From an uncultured Aquimarina sp. (lineage in GTDB: Bacteria; Bacteroidota; Bacteroidia; Flavobacteriales; Flavobacteriaceae), in contig CANLEM010000003.1 of NCBI GenBank assembly GCA_947489685.1, forward strand, positions 1 through 64,000: DNA of 64,000 bases, in the 5' to 3' direction. Of this stretch, positions 8,960 to 17,526 are shown one piece after another. Under the pieces are notes generated by a model. The model was given only the letters and a program-made list of their open reading frames with translations. It searched no databases and had not been told where the DNA came from. Within the stretch, counting starts at the first letter, position 1. Each line of letters opens with the position of its first letter. The position numbers and the translations under genes were made by a program.

Positions 8960-8975
8960 TGTGATATTTATCACA
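8960..8975. promoter_or_regulatory. Crp/Fnr-type operator upstream of doxX
   Basis: TGTGATATTTATCACA is a palindrome with perfect 6-bp half sites TGTGAT/ATCACA around 4 bp, the textbook Crp-type site shape. It lies between the Crp/Fnr-type gene and doxX, 83 bp before the doxX start. A weak -7-like GACCTTTG is at 9020-9027. Confidence 0.6.
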
Positions 8976-9057
8976 AATTAATAGTGATAATAGTCCTGTG
9001 GTCTATCTTGTCATTTTTTGACCTTTGTATCATACTAATTTTAAAAAAATAAATGAT

Positions 9058-9474
9058 ATGAATGCTTTATCAAAATTTCGAAACAAAGAAACAGGATTAC
9101 TAATACAAAGAATAAGTATCGGAATACTAATTCTATTCCATGGAGTTGCAAACTTGACTTCTGGCTATTCATTTATTAAAAGTTTGCTCAATAGCATTAG
9201 TATTCCGGAGTCTGGCGCATATGCTGTTTTTCTAGGAGAGATAATTGCACCTATATTAATTATAATTGGTTGGAGAGCAAGATTAGCTAGTTTAGTTTTA
9301 GCATTTAATATGTTAATTGCAATTTTAATCGCTCATTCGGCAGATATTTTTACTTTAAATCAGTTTGGTGGCTGGGGCATTGAGCTACAAGGTTTATATC
9401 TATTTGGTGCTGTAGTAATCTTTTTCTTAGGAGCAGGAAAATACGCAGTATCAAGTACTTCAAAATGGGATTAA
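9058..9474 (+). CDS. DoxX family membrane protein
   Basis: A 138-residue protein with four predicted helices and the DoxX pattern: LLIQRISIGILILFHGVANL, then GAYAVFLGEIIAPILIIIGW and RLASLVLAFNMLIAI. The family holds inner-membrane quinone-linked or stress-related redox proteins; the reaction of this member is not known. The ATG at 9058 is chosen over the upstream in-frame TTG at 9025 because it begins right before the conserved helix. It follows the Crp-type operator, and 38 bp later comes a 4-oxalocrotonate tautomerase gene, probably in the same transcript. Confidence 0.82.
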   Translation: MNALSKFRNKETGLLIQRISIGILILFHGVANLTSGYSFIKSLLNSISIPESGAYAVFLGEIIAPILIIIGWRARLASLVLAFNMLIAILIAHSADIFTLNQFGGWGIELQGLYLFGAVVIFFLGAGKYAVSSTSKWD

Positions 9475-9512
9475 CTTTCAAAACTCAATTTTTAAAGTAA
9501 TTAAAACAAATT

Positions 9513-9686
9513 ATGCCATACATTAATATAAGAGTTACAGATACAAATGTAACCAAAGAACAAAAAAGACAATTGATTGAAGGAGCAACACAATTATTAG
9601 TGGATATCTTAGACAAAAAACCAGAAAGCACGCACGTAATAATAGACGAAATACCGATTGAAAATTGGGGATTTAATAGAAAATAA
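9513..9686 (+). CDS. 4-oxalocrotonate tautomerase family enzyme (57 aa)
   Basis: A very short gene: 57 codons from ATG to TAA. The product begins MPYINIRVTD, with the catalytic Pro directly after Met that becomes the N-terminal residue. It continues TKEQKRQLIEGATQLLVDIL and STHVIIDEIP, then ENWGF: the whole 4-OT monomer, normally 55-65 residues and active as a hexamer. The family shuttles protons between keto and enol forms using Pro1. It sits 38 bp after doxX, suggesting a two-gene unit. The substrate is unknown. Confidence 0.9.
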   Translation: MPYINIRVTDTNVTKEQKRQLIEGATQLLVDILDKKPESTHVIIDEIPIENWGFNRK

Positions 9687-9838
9687 TCTTTAGAAATTAA
9701 AAAATAACATTACTTTTAATCGTAAAAATAAAAGCATTTAACATCATCAGCTATTTAATTGACTTTCCTTTTAGCTTTGGGCAAAAAAGCTCACTGCTTC
9801 TTATCTTTTTTTTTCATGGGATCGTTTTCTCGTTTTTA

Positions 9839-10939
9839 TTGCTAAGAAATGGAGTTATATATCAAAATAAATCTAGCAAATGGCTTAGTTTTTTATTGTT
9901 TTTGTACGCAATGTACATTTCACCCTATATGTTAGGCTATGCTAATTGGTATTCAGAAAAATTTACCAGGGAAATTTTATTCTTTATACCGTTTATGCAA
10001 GTTTTATTGATAGGTCCAGTAATTTATTTTTACACCAAGAGTTTATTAAACATTAATTTTAAACTTTCTAGAACCGATTATTTTCATTTTATACCGGCAT
10101 TATTATATGGCATCTATAGTCTAGTTATATTTGTTACCGACAAGCTAATTTTGGATGACTATTATTTCTATGCCGATGGCCGAGATAAAGATTTGGCAAA
10201 TTGGTACCAAGCAACAGGTTTAATGTCTATGGCCTTTTATTTGATCTTAAGTCTTCGTTATTATTTTGATTACAAAAAACTGGTTTTTGATAAAGTAAGT
10301 TATGCAGATACTTTACTGTTCAAATGGATTCGCAATTTCATGATTGCTTTTTTATTTATTCTCGTACTTAGAGTATTATTCTTTATACTTAATCCAGATT
10401 GGGGAGAGTTTGGAAGCCAATTTTGGCACTATATTGCGTTTTCTTTTGTGTTCTATTATATTGCTATAACTGGTTATAGTAATATTATAAAACAAACAAC
10501 TTTAAGTAGTGAAAAATTGAAAGTAGTTAATGTGTTTGATGACGAAAATCTAGTTTCAAAGAGTGAGACAAGGAAAAATACTCCTGAAGTAGATGTCAAA
10601 ATATGGAAAGATAAACTTTCTAATCTAATGATTGTAAAACGCCTATTTGAAAATCCTCGTTTAACACTTTCTGATGTTGCTAACGAATTAGACACAACTA
10701 CAAAAATAGTTTCTTCAGTTGTAAATTCAGGTTTCAACATGAATTTTAATGATTTTGTCAATCATTATAGAATTGAAGCTGTAAAAGAAAAATTAGAAAA
10801 AGGAGAGCAAAATACATCTACTCTTTTAGGAATAGCTTTAGACTGTGGTTTTAATAGCAAAGCCACATTTAATAGAGCCTTCAAAAAAAGTACTTCCCTT
10901 TCTCCTAAAGGTTATTTAGAAAAATTAACAAAGGAATAG
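9839..10939 (+). CDS. AraC family regulator with multi-helix membrane N-terminus
   Basis: About seven N-terminal membrane helices (ending ~210) precede a cytosolic AraC-type DNA-binding domain of about 100 residues: LTLSDVANELDTTTKIVSSVVN, then TLLGIALDCGFNSKATFNRAFKK. This layout is common in flavobacterial regulators that sense an unknown extracytoplasmic cue. The given start is the TTG at 9839. The frame stays open upstream to the stop at 9704, and that part encodes a fitting first helix (QKSSLLLIFFFHGIVFSFLL), so the true start is probably upstream, near 9728, at a non-standard codon. The serine hydrolase at 11010 follows in the same direction. Confidence 0.8.
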   Translation: MLRNGVIYQNKSSKWLSFLLFLYAMYISPYMLGYANWYSEKFTREILFFIPFMQVLLIGPVIYFYTKSLLNINFKLSRTDYFHFIPALLYGIYSLVIFVTDKLILDDYYFYADGRDKDLANWYQATGLMSMAFYLILSLRYYFDYKKLVFDKVSYADTLLFKWIRNFMIAFLFILVLRVLFFILNPDWGEFGSQFWHYIAFSFVFYYIAITGYSNIIKQTTLSSEKLKVVNVFDDENLVSKSETRKNTPEVDVKIWKDKLSNLMIVKRLFENPRLTLSDVANELDTTTKIVSSVVNSGFNMNFNDFVNHYRIEAVKEKLEKGEQNTSTLLGIALDCGFNSKATFNRAFKKSTSLSPKGYLEKLTKE

Positions 10940-11009
10940 GTCTCAAATCAAGATTTGAAGCGTTTTGCATTGCATTTACCATGACTTTTGTAAGAAACAA
11001 AATATCGTC

Positions 11010-13115
11010 ATGAAAAAAATAATCATACTATTTACTTTTCTTATTTCTATTTCTATAGTCGCTCAAAATCAAATAAAGAAGATTGATTCTATTGTTAATT
11101 CAAAATTATCAGATAACGATCCCGGTTTATTTGTTGGTGTAGTTAAAAGTGGCAATATTATTTATGAAGGCTATAAAGGTTTGGCAAATCTTCAACATAA
11201 TGTTAAGGTTGATGAAAATTCAAGATCCAATATTGCCTCAACCGCTAAACAGTTTACAGCTTTAATGATTTTAAATCTGGCCCTAGAAGAAAAATTAAGC
11301 TTAGAAGATGATATCAGAAAATATTTACCCAAATTATATCCTAATGTTAAAGAAAAAATTAAAATTAGGCATCTATTGAACCATACAAGTGGAGTACGTG
11401 ACTTTTATGATTTAATGAGTGTTCAGCAAGAACCATGGTGGAGAAGAGAAGGTTTGGATAATGATGATGCCATTGAATTGTTAGAAAAGCAAGAAGATTT
11501 AGCTTTTACACCGGGTTCACGATATATGTATAGTAATTCTGGTTACACTTTATTAACTAAAATTATTGAAGCTTCGTCGGGTGAAAAATTTCATGATTAT
11601 TCAGAAAAATTCTTAAAAAATTTGGGTATGAAGAATACCATTTTTCTAAAAAATTACATGCAGGTGATTCCGAACCAAGCATTACCATATTCTGATTGGG
11701 GAGATGGTGTTTGGCAACAATATCCAATGATAACTAATCTTTATGGTGATGGGTTTTTGTTTACCACACTTAGAGATCAATTGATCTTTGAGCAGGCAAT
11801 ACAAAATGCAAAATTTAATAATAATCGATTATTGATAGAGAGTCAAAAAGCCATAGCCAATAGCGAGATTAAAACCTATGGTTTTGGACTAGAACTAGAG
11901 GATAGACTAAACTATAAATCGGTGCATCATTCTGGCGGTACAGGTTCGTACCATTCCCAAACAATTCGTTTTCCAGAAGAGAAATTAACTGTTTTTGTAA
12001 TGAGTACCAATAGTAAATTATGGAGTGGTCAAATTGCAGATGAAATTGCAAGGTTATTTCTGCCTCGAAAAGAAGAAGTTGTAGCTTATGATAAAGAACT
12101 TGAAAATGTTTCTAACGACATTACAACATCAAAAATTTTTGGACAATACCTTTCGCCAGAAAACTATTTAATTCGGATAGAGGCTAAAGATGAAATATTA
12201 ACTTGGAGAAACGGTAACAATAATCCAATAGAACTAACCAAAGAAAAACAAAACTTATATAGTATATCTTATAACAATAAACTAAAAGTAGGTTTTTTCA
12301 ATAACAAAATGATTCTGTTTTATCCAACAGGAAAATCAATAGTATATTCTAAAATATCGAAAGAAAAAGTTACTATAGCTGATTTGGAAAGCTATGTAGG
12401 AGAATATTACAGCAAAGAATTAGATGTAGAGTTTTCTGTAGCTTATATAAATGAAAAATTATCTATTTCATTACATGGATGGGATGAAGCCAAAGATTTA
12501 GAAGTATTAAACAGAAATGAACTTTTGGTTTTTGACTATATATTAAAAATAGAACGCGATCAATTTAATAGAGTAATAGGTATTCTTCTGACAACAAATC
12601 GCATACTTAATAATAAATTCATCAAAAAAACAAACTTAAAGTTTCAACCAAAAATAGAAACAAAGGGTGGATCGATTAATGTCACAACTATTGGTTCTAA
12701 AGATGATAGCTCCTCTCAAATTCTATTGACAAAAAATTATGCTAACGGCAATGAGATTTGGTCAAAGCAATTTGGCGGAAAAAGTTATGACAAGGCAAGT
12801 TCTATTTTGAATACTGATGATGGGTATCTTATTGTAGGATCTACAAGTTCCTTTGGGAAAGGCAATTATGATATGTTTGTTATTAAAACCGATAAAAATG
12901 GAAAAAAGATTTGGCAAAAGACTTACGGTGATTTCTACAATGAGTACGGTTTTTCAGCTGATACAACTAATAATGGTTATATAATCAAAGGTTCTATTCA
13001 AAGTTGTACTTCTAATACTGATGTAGTTAATAGAGATTGCGCAACAAATGTCTGGTTTGTAACTATCGATAAAAACGGAAAAGAATTGTCTAATATAGTT
13101 TTAGAGGAAATATAA
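11010..13115 (+). CDS. Secreted S12 serine hydrolase with C-terminal propeller-like repeats
   Basis: From ATG 11010 the protein has 701 residues, with signal peptide MKKIIILFTFLISISIVAQ. The S12 (class C beta-lactamase-like) domain shows SxxK as STAK (77-80), YSN (~173) and HSGG (~306). A middle beta-rich domain (~380-540) resembles the lipocalin-like tail seen in such hydrolases. The last ~120 residues contain WSKQFGGKSYDKASSI... DGYLIVGSTSSFGKGNYD... KIWQKTYG, a repeat typical of secreted Bacteroidota propeller-like proteins, joined to the hydrolase. An in-frame TTG/ATG upstream (10965) would destroy the signal peptide. It probably acts outside the inner membrane on a D-amino-acid peptide or ester; the substrate is unknown. 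Confidence 0.82.
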   Translation: MKKIIILFTFLISISIVAQNQIKKIDSIVNSKLSDNDPGLFVGVVKSGNIIYEGYKGLANLQHNVKVDENSRSNIASTAKQFTALMILNLALEEKLSLEDDIRKYLPKLYPNVKEKIKIRHLLNHTSGVRDFYDLMSVQQEPWWRREGLDNDDAIELLEKQEDLAFTPGSRYMYSNSGYTLLTKIIEASSGEKFHDYSEKFLKNLGMKNTIFLKNYMQVIPNQALPYSDWGDGVWQQYPMITNLYGDGFLFTTLRDQLIFEQAIQNAKFNNNRLLIESQKAIANSEIKTYGFGLELEDRLNYKSVHHSGGTGSYHSQTIRFPEEKLTVFVMSTNSKLWSGQIADEIARLFLPRKEEVVAYDKELENVSNDITTSKIFGQYLSPENYLIRIEAKDEILTWRNGNNNPIELTKEKQNLYSISYNNKLKVGFFNNKMILFYPTGKSIVYSKISKEKVTIADLESYVGEYYSKELDVEFSVAYINEKLSISLHGWDEAKDLEVLNRNELLVFDYILKIERDQFNRVIGILLTTNRILNNKFIKKTNLKFQPKIETKGGSINVTTIGSKDDSSSQILLTKNYANGNEIWSKQFGGKSYDKASSILNTDDGYLIVGSTSSFGKGNYDMFVIKTDKNGKKIWQKTYGDFYNEYGFSADTTNNGYIIKGSIQSCTSNTDVVNRDCATNVWFVTIDKNGKELSNIVLEEI

Positions 13116-13193
13116 TATCTTAGGCAAGAATATATCAAAAAGAGTATGCTAAAATTAGAAATAAACTAGAAAATCTTTATAATATTTAGATCA

Positions 13194-14363
13194 TTGAACA
13201 AAGAAGAGTTATTTTTCAATTTAAATCCGGTTAATTTTTTTATAATCTCAGGGCTTGTCCAAAATTTCATTTTGGCTGGAATTTTATTTTTTAGAAAGAG
13301 AAATCGACCTATCTCAAATAGAATATTATCACTGACAATTCTCATTGTCAATTTGCATTTGATCTACCTAATGATCTTAGATACCAACCTTGATACTATG
13401 AATCCGAATCTTCTTTGGATACCATTTTCGTATTTAACTGCTCTGGGTCCATTAATTTATTGTTATACCATGGCACTTACCAATATCGGTTTTAGAATAT
13501 CCGGAATGCATTATAGGCATTTCATTCCTGTTATACTAGAAATTATCTTGCAACTACTTAATATTGTTTATGGCATCAGAAATGACCAACTGTTCTACAA
13601 TACACCTTTTTATTTTTTTATAGCGCCAATGCTATATCTTTGGGCAACAGGCTCAATTTTTTATTACTTACGCCTTTCTCTTCGTGCTATTAAATCTCAT
13701 GAAATTTGGGCATTGGAAAATTACTCAAACTTAAAGGAAATAACTTTAGCATGGTTACAAAAACTGATAGTCTACTATCGAGTGTTATGGATGATTTGGG
13801 TTCCTTTTTGGATATTATTCTTTTTGTTTTTTAGATTTCAGTTGCAGTATATCGGTATAGTGGTAACTCTCTACATTTTATTACTGGTCTTAACCTACCA
13901 AACTTTTTGGATAGGTTTGCAAGGTTTAGGGCATGTTAATAATGTTACTTTTAAAAAAAGTGTAGAACCAACGAAAAACAAAAACTTTAGAAATTTGTCT
14001 CAATATCAAATACAAAGTCATATTTCTAACATAGAATGTCTTATGAAAAGAGACAGAGTTTATCTGGATGAAAACCTAAATCTTAAAGAACTTGCATTTC
14101 TTTTAAATATAGATTCCAACCTAGTTTCATATATTTTAAATACCTGTATAAAAAGTAACTTTCACGATTTTGTAAACCAATACCGAATTGAAGAGGTTAA
14201 AAGTAGATTAAGAAATCCAATATACAGTAAGGTTACTTTGCTTGGAATTGCTCTTGACTCTGGTTTCAATTCCAAGGCTACCTTCAACAGGGTATTCAAG
14301 AAGTTAACAGGGATGACCCCTTCTGAATTTCAGAGAATGGATGGACAGGGTTCTACAAAATAA
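13194..14363 (+). CDS. AraC family regulator with multi-helix membrane N-terminus (second copy)
   Basis: 389 residues with the same architecture as the regulator at 9839: about seven membrane helices (~12-245), then an AraC DNA-binding domain with LNLKELAFLLNIDSNLVSYILN and KVTLLGIALDSGFNSKATFNRVFKKLTGMTPSEF. The two C-terminal domains are clearly related, so they may be old paralogues. The start is TTG at 13194, which gives a complete first helix region; no ATG fits. It is followed by a secreted alpha/beta hydrolase gene 77 bp downstream, repeating the regulator-plus-hydrolase layout of the previous pair. Confidence 0.83.
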   Translation: MNKEELFFNLNPVNFFIISGLVQNFILAGILFFRKRNRPISNRILSLTILIVNLHLIYLMILDTNLDTMNPNLLWIPFSYLTALGPLIYCYTMALTNIGFRISGMHYRHFIPVILEIILQLLNIVYGIRNDQLFYNTPFYFFIAPMLYLWATGSIFYYLRLSLRAIKSHEIWALENYSNLKEITLAWLQKLIVYYRVLWMIWVPFWILFFLFFRFQLQYIGIVVTLYILLLVLTYQTFWIGLQGLGHVNNVTFKKSVEPTKNKNFRNLSQYQIQSHISNIECLMKRDRVYLDENLNLKELAFLLNIDSNLVSYILNTCIKSNFHDFVNQYRIEEVKSRLRNPIYSKVTLLGIALDSGFNSKATFNRVFKKLTGMTPSEFQRMDGQGSTK

Positions 14364-14440
14364 GTATCATCCTTCATTGTGAGTCGAATACTAGAAAATG
14401 TTATTGTTGTTTTGTTTCTTTTTAATCAAAAAATAATATT

Positions 14441-15454
14441 ATGCATAAAACTATTATTGCCCTGCTATTGTTTCAATCTGTTTTCTGTCAAGAACAAAAA
14501 TCAAATACTAATAATGAGGAAATTCTTTTACAAGAAATATTATCGGATCCATCGCAAGAGGAAATTGATGATGTTCTCTTTAATCTTAGACAAAAAGAGA
14601 TCTCTGCTAAAAACATAACTGTTCATGATTCCATTGTTTTAGAAAACAATAATAAACTATATGTACTTTCCCATATTGTAGAGGGAAATAGACACTATGG
14701 AGTTGTTATTTTTCCTGAGAAAGTAATAGATAATAAACTGCCAGCTGTCATTTTAGCAACAGGAGGCGACGGCATGCATACTAAATTTGATATAGCAAAC
14801 GATTTTAATCATAAGGCAACTCAGTTTCCTAATTTTTTAGGCAATGGTCTTGATCAAAAGTTTATAGTAATTATACCGTCATTTAGAGGCCAGGAACTTA
14901 TTGTAAATGATAGACATTTTCAATCAGAAGGAGTAGTGAACGATGCATTTGATGGCGCAACCACGGATACCATAGGGTTTTTAAATGCCGTAATGGAGAC
15001 ATATGATATTGTAGATGATAAAAATATATCAATTTGTGGAGGTAGTAGAGGAGGAACGGTAGCTTTGCTAACTTCGGTTAGAGATAAGCGAATTTCAAAA
15101 GTTAGTATAACTGCCGCTCCCACAGATATGAAATCACTTTATCTTTTATATCCAAACCAATTCAAGCTTCTATTTTTTAGTGATGTATTGAATAATAAGA
15201 TTTCTAAAGAAAAGGCTAGAATAAAATTTATCTCCAGTTCTCCAATTTATTTCAGTAAACACTTCCCTGAGGTTCAAATACATCATGATGAGAACGATCC
15301 TTTTGTACCAGTTAAGTTTGCAAAGCAACTCGTAAATAGCATTACAAAATATCAAAAAAAAGTAGATGTGTTTTATTATAATGAGGGAATACATGGTTTT
15401 TGGGATGATACTAACTATTGGAAAAGAGTTCAAGAATTTTTACTGAAACAATAA
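14441..15454 (+). CDS. Secreted alpha/beta hydrolase (S9/dienelactone hydrolase-like)
   Basis: 337 residues with a short signal peptide (MHKTIIALLLFQSVFC). The nucleophile elbow is GGSRGG (~189-194), the acid is in DENDPFVP (~285) and the His in EGIHGFWDD (~315), a complete catalytic triad in the right order. A GGDGMHTK loop fits the oxyanion region. The family cleaves esters or peptides; the substrate is unknown. The Cys at the end of the hydrophobic stretch (SVFCQ) could be a lipobox, but it is a poor match. It lies between the membrane AraC regulator and the XRE-hydrolase fusion. Confidence 0.75.
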   Translation: MHKTIIALLLFQSVFCQEQKSNTNNEEILLQEILSDPSQEEIDDVLFNLRQKEISAKNITVHDSIVLENNNKLYVLSHIVEGNRHYGVVIFPEKVIDNKLPAVILATGGDGMHTKFDIANDFNHKATQFPNFLGNGLDQKFIVIIPSFRGQELIVNDRHFQSEGVVNDAFDGATTDTIGFLNAVMETYDIVDDKNISICGGSRGGTVALLTSVRDKRISKVSITAAPTDMKSLYLLYPNQFKLLFFSDVLNNKISKEKARIKFISSSPIYFSKHFPEVQIHHDENDPFVPVKFAKQLVNSITKYQKKVDVFYYNEGIHGFWDDTNYWKRVQEFLLKQ

Positions 15455-15502
15455 TTAAAAATAGACCATATTTCTTGCAAAACACCCATAATACAAGAAA
15501 AT

Positions 15503-15527
15503 GACATTTAGATGACATCTAAATGTC
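15503..15527. promoter_or_regulatory. Perfect 12+12 bp palindromic operator
   Basis: Arms GACATTTAGATG (15503-15514) and CATCTAAATGTC (15516-15527) are exact inverted copies around one base. A second, weaker pair GCTACA/TGTAGC overlaps the region just downstream (15526-15555). The palindrome lies 24 bp before a -7-like TAGCTTTG and 54 bp before the HTH-hydrolase gene, a typical place for an autoregulatory site. Confidence 0.65.
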
Positions 15528-15551
15528 GCTACAAAAACAGATGTTTAAATG

Positions 15552-15559
15552 TAGCTTTG
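15552..15559 (+). promoter_or_regulatory. Bacteroidota -7 promoter element
   Basis: TAGCTTTG matches the TAnnTTTG consensus exactly and lies 22 bp before the ATG at 15582. No clear TTG box is seen at the usual distance, so activation by a protein bound at the adjacent palindrome is possible. Confidence 0.5.
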
Positions 15560-15581
15560 TGATATCAAAAAACAAAAAATC

Positions 15582-17354
15582 ATGAAAACCAATTCAATCG
15601 GAAAAAATTTAATCTATCAGAGAAAACTTAAAGGCTATACACAAGAACAATTATCAGACAGTACTCAAGTAACAATAAGAACTATACAACGTATAGAAAA
15701 GGGAGATGTAAATCCACATCTTAAGACAGTAAAGTTATTGGCTAATGCACTAGATATAGAAGTGGACGAACTGATGGTTTTAGAAAACCCAAAGGAAGAG
15801 GATATACAAAAAAAATGGCTTATTTTATTGCATAGTGTACCATTTTTAGGATTTATCATTCCTCTTTCTAATATATTATTCCCATTATTTTTGTGGATTC
15901 ATAAGAGAGAAGATAACAGTATCTATTATGCTCATGGTAGAAAAATTATCAACTTTCAAATCAGCATGACCATCCTCTATATTTTAAGTTTAGTTACATT
16001 AGTAACTATCGAAAAATGGGGCTTCTTCTTTTTTATAGCAGTCATTCCATTTAGTGTTCTAGTGATGTTAATTAACATAATAAGAGTTACAAGATCTGAA
16101 ACATGTTTTTACCCATTAGCGTTTCCATTTATAGGTAACAAAACGAAACATCAATCATCAACACTATTAGGCTTGGCTATTATTGCGATGTTTTTTTTTA
16201 CCAGCTGTAATCAATCAACTATAAGTACTATAGAGCGCTTAGATGGGACTCATATTTCCAAAGATTCTTTAACAAATAAGATAAATCAGCTTATAAAGGA
16301 TGCCAAAGTTCATGGGATCGCCGTTACAGTATTTAATGATAAAAGTCCTGTTTATCAAAAGACTTTTGGATACAAAAATGCTCCCGAACAACTTATTCTT
16401 ACTGACTCTACTAATATTTATGGTGCTTCCTTAAGTAAAGCTGTTTTTGGAATCCTTGTAATGAAATTAGTAGAAAACGATATCATTGATTTAGACACAC
16501 CTCTCGAATCTTATTTACCAAAGAAAATTTATGAATATAAACAATTAACACGTTGGCACGATAACTACTCTGATTTAAGAACTGATAGTTTATATCATAA
16601 AATAACAGCAAGAATGTGTCTAGCACATACTACAGGATTTAATAACTGGAGGTTTTTTGAGTCTGATAGAAAATTAAGAGTGAATTTTGAACCTGGTTCT
16701 AAGTACTTTTATAGTGGTGAAGGTTTAGTATATCTTCAGGTTGTACTAGAGAAAATTACAGGTAAAGACCTTGAAGAATTGGCGCAAGAACATATTTTTA
16801 AACCTTTAGAGATGAAAAACTCATCCTATAAATGGCAACCAAGATTTGAAAAAGATTTTGCTCATGGACATAATACAAAGGGAGAAACATATGGTAAAGA
16901 CATAGATAATGAACCTCGGTCGGCTAGTACTCTAGAAACAACAGCGAGTGACTACACAAAATTCTTAACAGCAGTTATGAATAAGCAAATTCTAAGTAAT
17001 GCCTCTTACAAAGAAATTTTTGACCCTCAAATTCGAATTAAATCCTTAGCACATTTTGGTCCTAATTCTAAAACATCAACCAATAAATATGATGCTATTA
17101 ATTTAAGTTGCGGGTTAGCTTGGTTATATTTTAATACCCCACACGGAAAGGCCGTTACTAAAAGCGGTCATGGTGATGGATTTCAACATTATTCGATTTT
17201 ATTTCCAGAAACAGGTAAAGGCATCTTAATTATGACTAATAGCGATAATGGCGAAAGTATTTATAAAGAGCTATTAGAAGTTGCCTTAACAGATATTTAC
17301 ACACCATGGGAATGGTCAAACTATATCCCTTATAACCAAGAATTTAATAACTAA
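15582..17354 (+). CDS. XRE-type HTH fused to membrane segments and an S12 serine hydrolase
   Basis: 590 residues in three parts. Residues ~8-62 are an XRE helix-turn-helix (YTQEQLSDSTQVTIRTIQRIEKG). Residues ~84-170 are a DUF4870-like membrane domain (IPLSNILFPLFLWI, then HGRKIINFQ). A further hydrophobic stretch ending FFFTSCN (~195-210) looks like a retained lipoprotein signal. An S12 beta-lactamase-like domain follows, with SLSK (~282-285), YSGEG (~376) and SGHGDG (~527). It may be an old gene fusion, or a one-piece membrane sensor that couples hydrolase substrate binding to DNA binding. Topology is not certain, since an uneven helix count would put the hydrolase on the wrong side. A perfect palindrome lies upstream. 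Confidence 0.83.
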   Translation: MKTNSIGKNLIYQRKLKGYTQEQLSDSTQVTIRTIQRIEKGDVNPHLKTVKLLANALDIEVDELMVLENPKEEDIQKKWLILLHSVPFLGFIIPLSNILFPLFLWIHKREDNSIYYAHGRKIINFQISMTILYILSLVTLVTIEKWGFFFFIAVIPFSVLVMLINIIRVTRSETCFYPLAFPFIGNKTKHQSSTLLGLAIIAMFFFTSCNQSTISTIERLDGTHISKDSLTNKINQLIKDAKVHGIAVTVFNDKSPVYQKTFGYKNAPEQLILTDSTNIYGASLSKAVFGILVMKLVENDIIDLDTPLESYLPKKIYEYKQLTRWHDNYSDLRTDSLYHKITARMCLAHTTGFNNWRFFESDRKLRVNFEPGSKYFYSGEGLVYLQVVLEKITGKDLEELAQEHIFKPLEMKNSSYKWQPRFEKDFAHGHNTKGETYGKDIDNEPRSASTLETTASDYTKFLTAVMNKQILSNASYKEIFDPQIRIKSLAHFGPNSKTSTNKYDAINLSCGLAWLYFNTPHGKAVTKSGHGDGFQHYSILFPETGKGILIMTNSDNGESIYKELLEVALTDIYTPWEWSNYIPYNQEFNN

Positions 17355-17407
17355 ATTTATAAAAAGAGTATTTAATACTATTACCTGCATTATAAATATT
17401 TAGTTGC

Positions 17408-17437
17408 TCAAACAAGAAACCTCTTTTTCTTGTTTGA
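17408..17437. terminator. Hairpin after the XRE-hydrolase gene
   Basis: 12-bp perfect arms TCAAACAAGAAA (17408-17419) and TTTCTTGTTTGA (17426-17437) around a 6-nt loop, 54 bp past the stop at 17354. The stem is AT-rich and the T-tract short, so terminator activity is probable but not certain. Confidence 0.5.
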
Positions 17438-17526
17438 TATTGTAGACAATGAAACTCAACAAAGATTATGGGGTAGTTGTAATGCCTGAACTTTGCTGGA
17501 AAATTATTAAAAGTAGGGTTGGTGGC

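Noticed and set aside
14379..14618. A 79-codon frame overlapping the alpha/beta hydrolase
   Set aside because: Out of frame with a gene that has a complete catalytic triad and signal peptide; its composition is low-complexity hydrophobic/basic.
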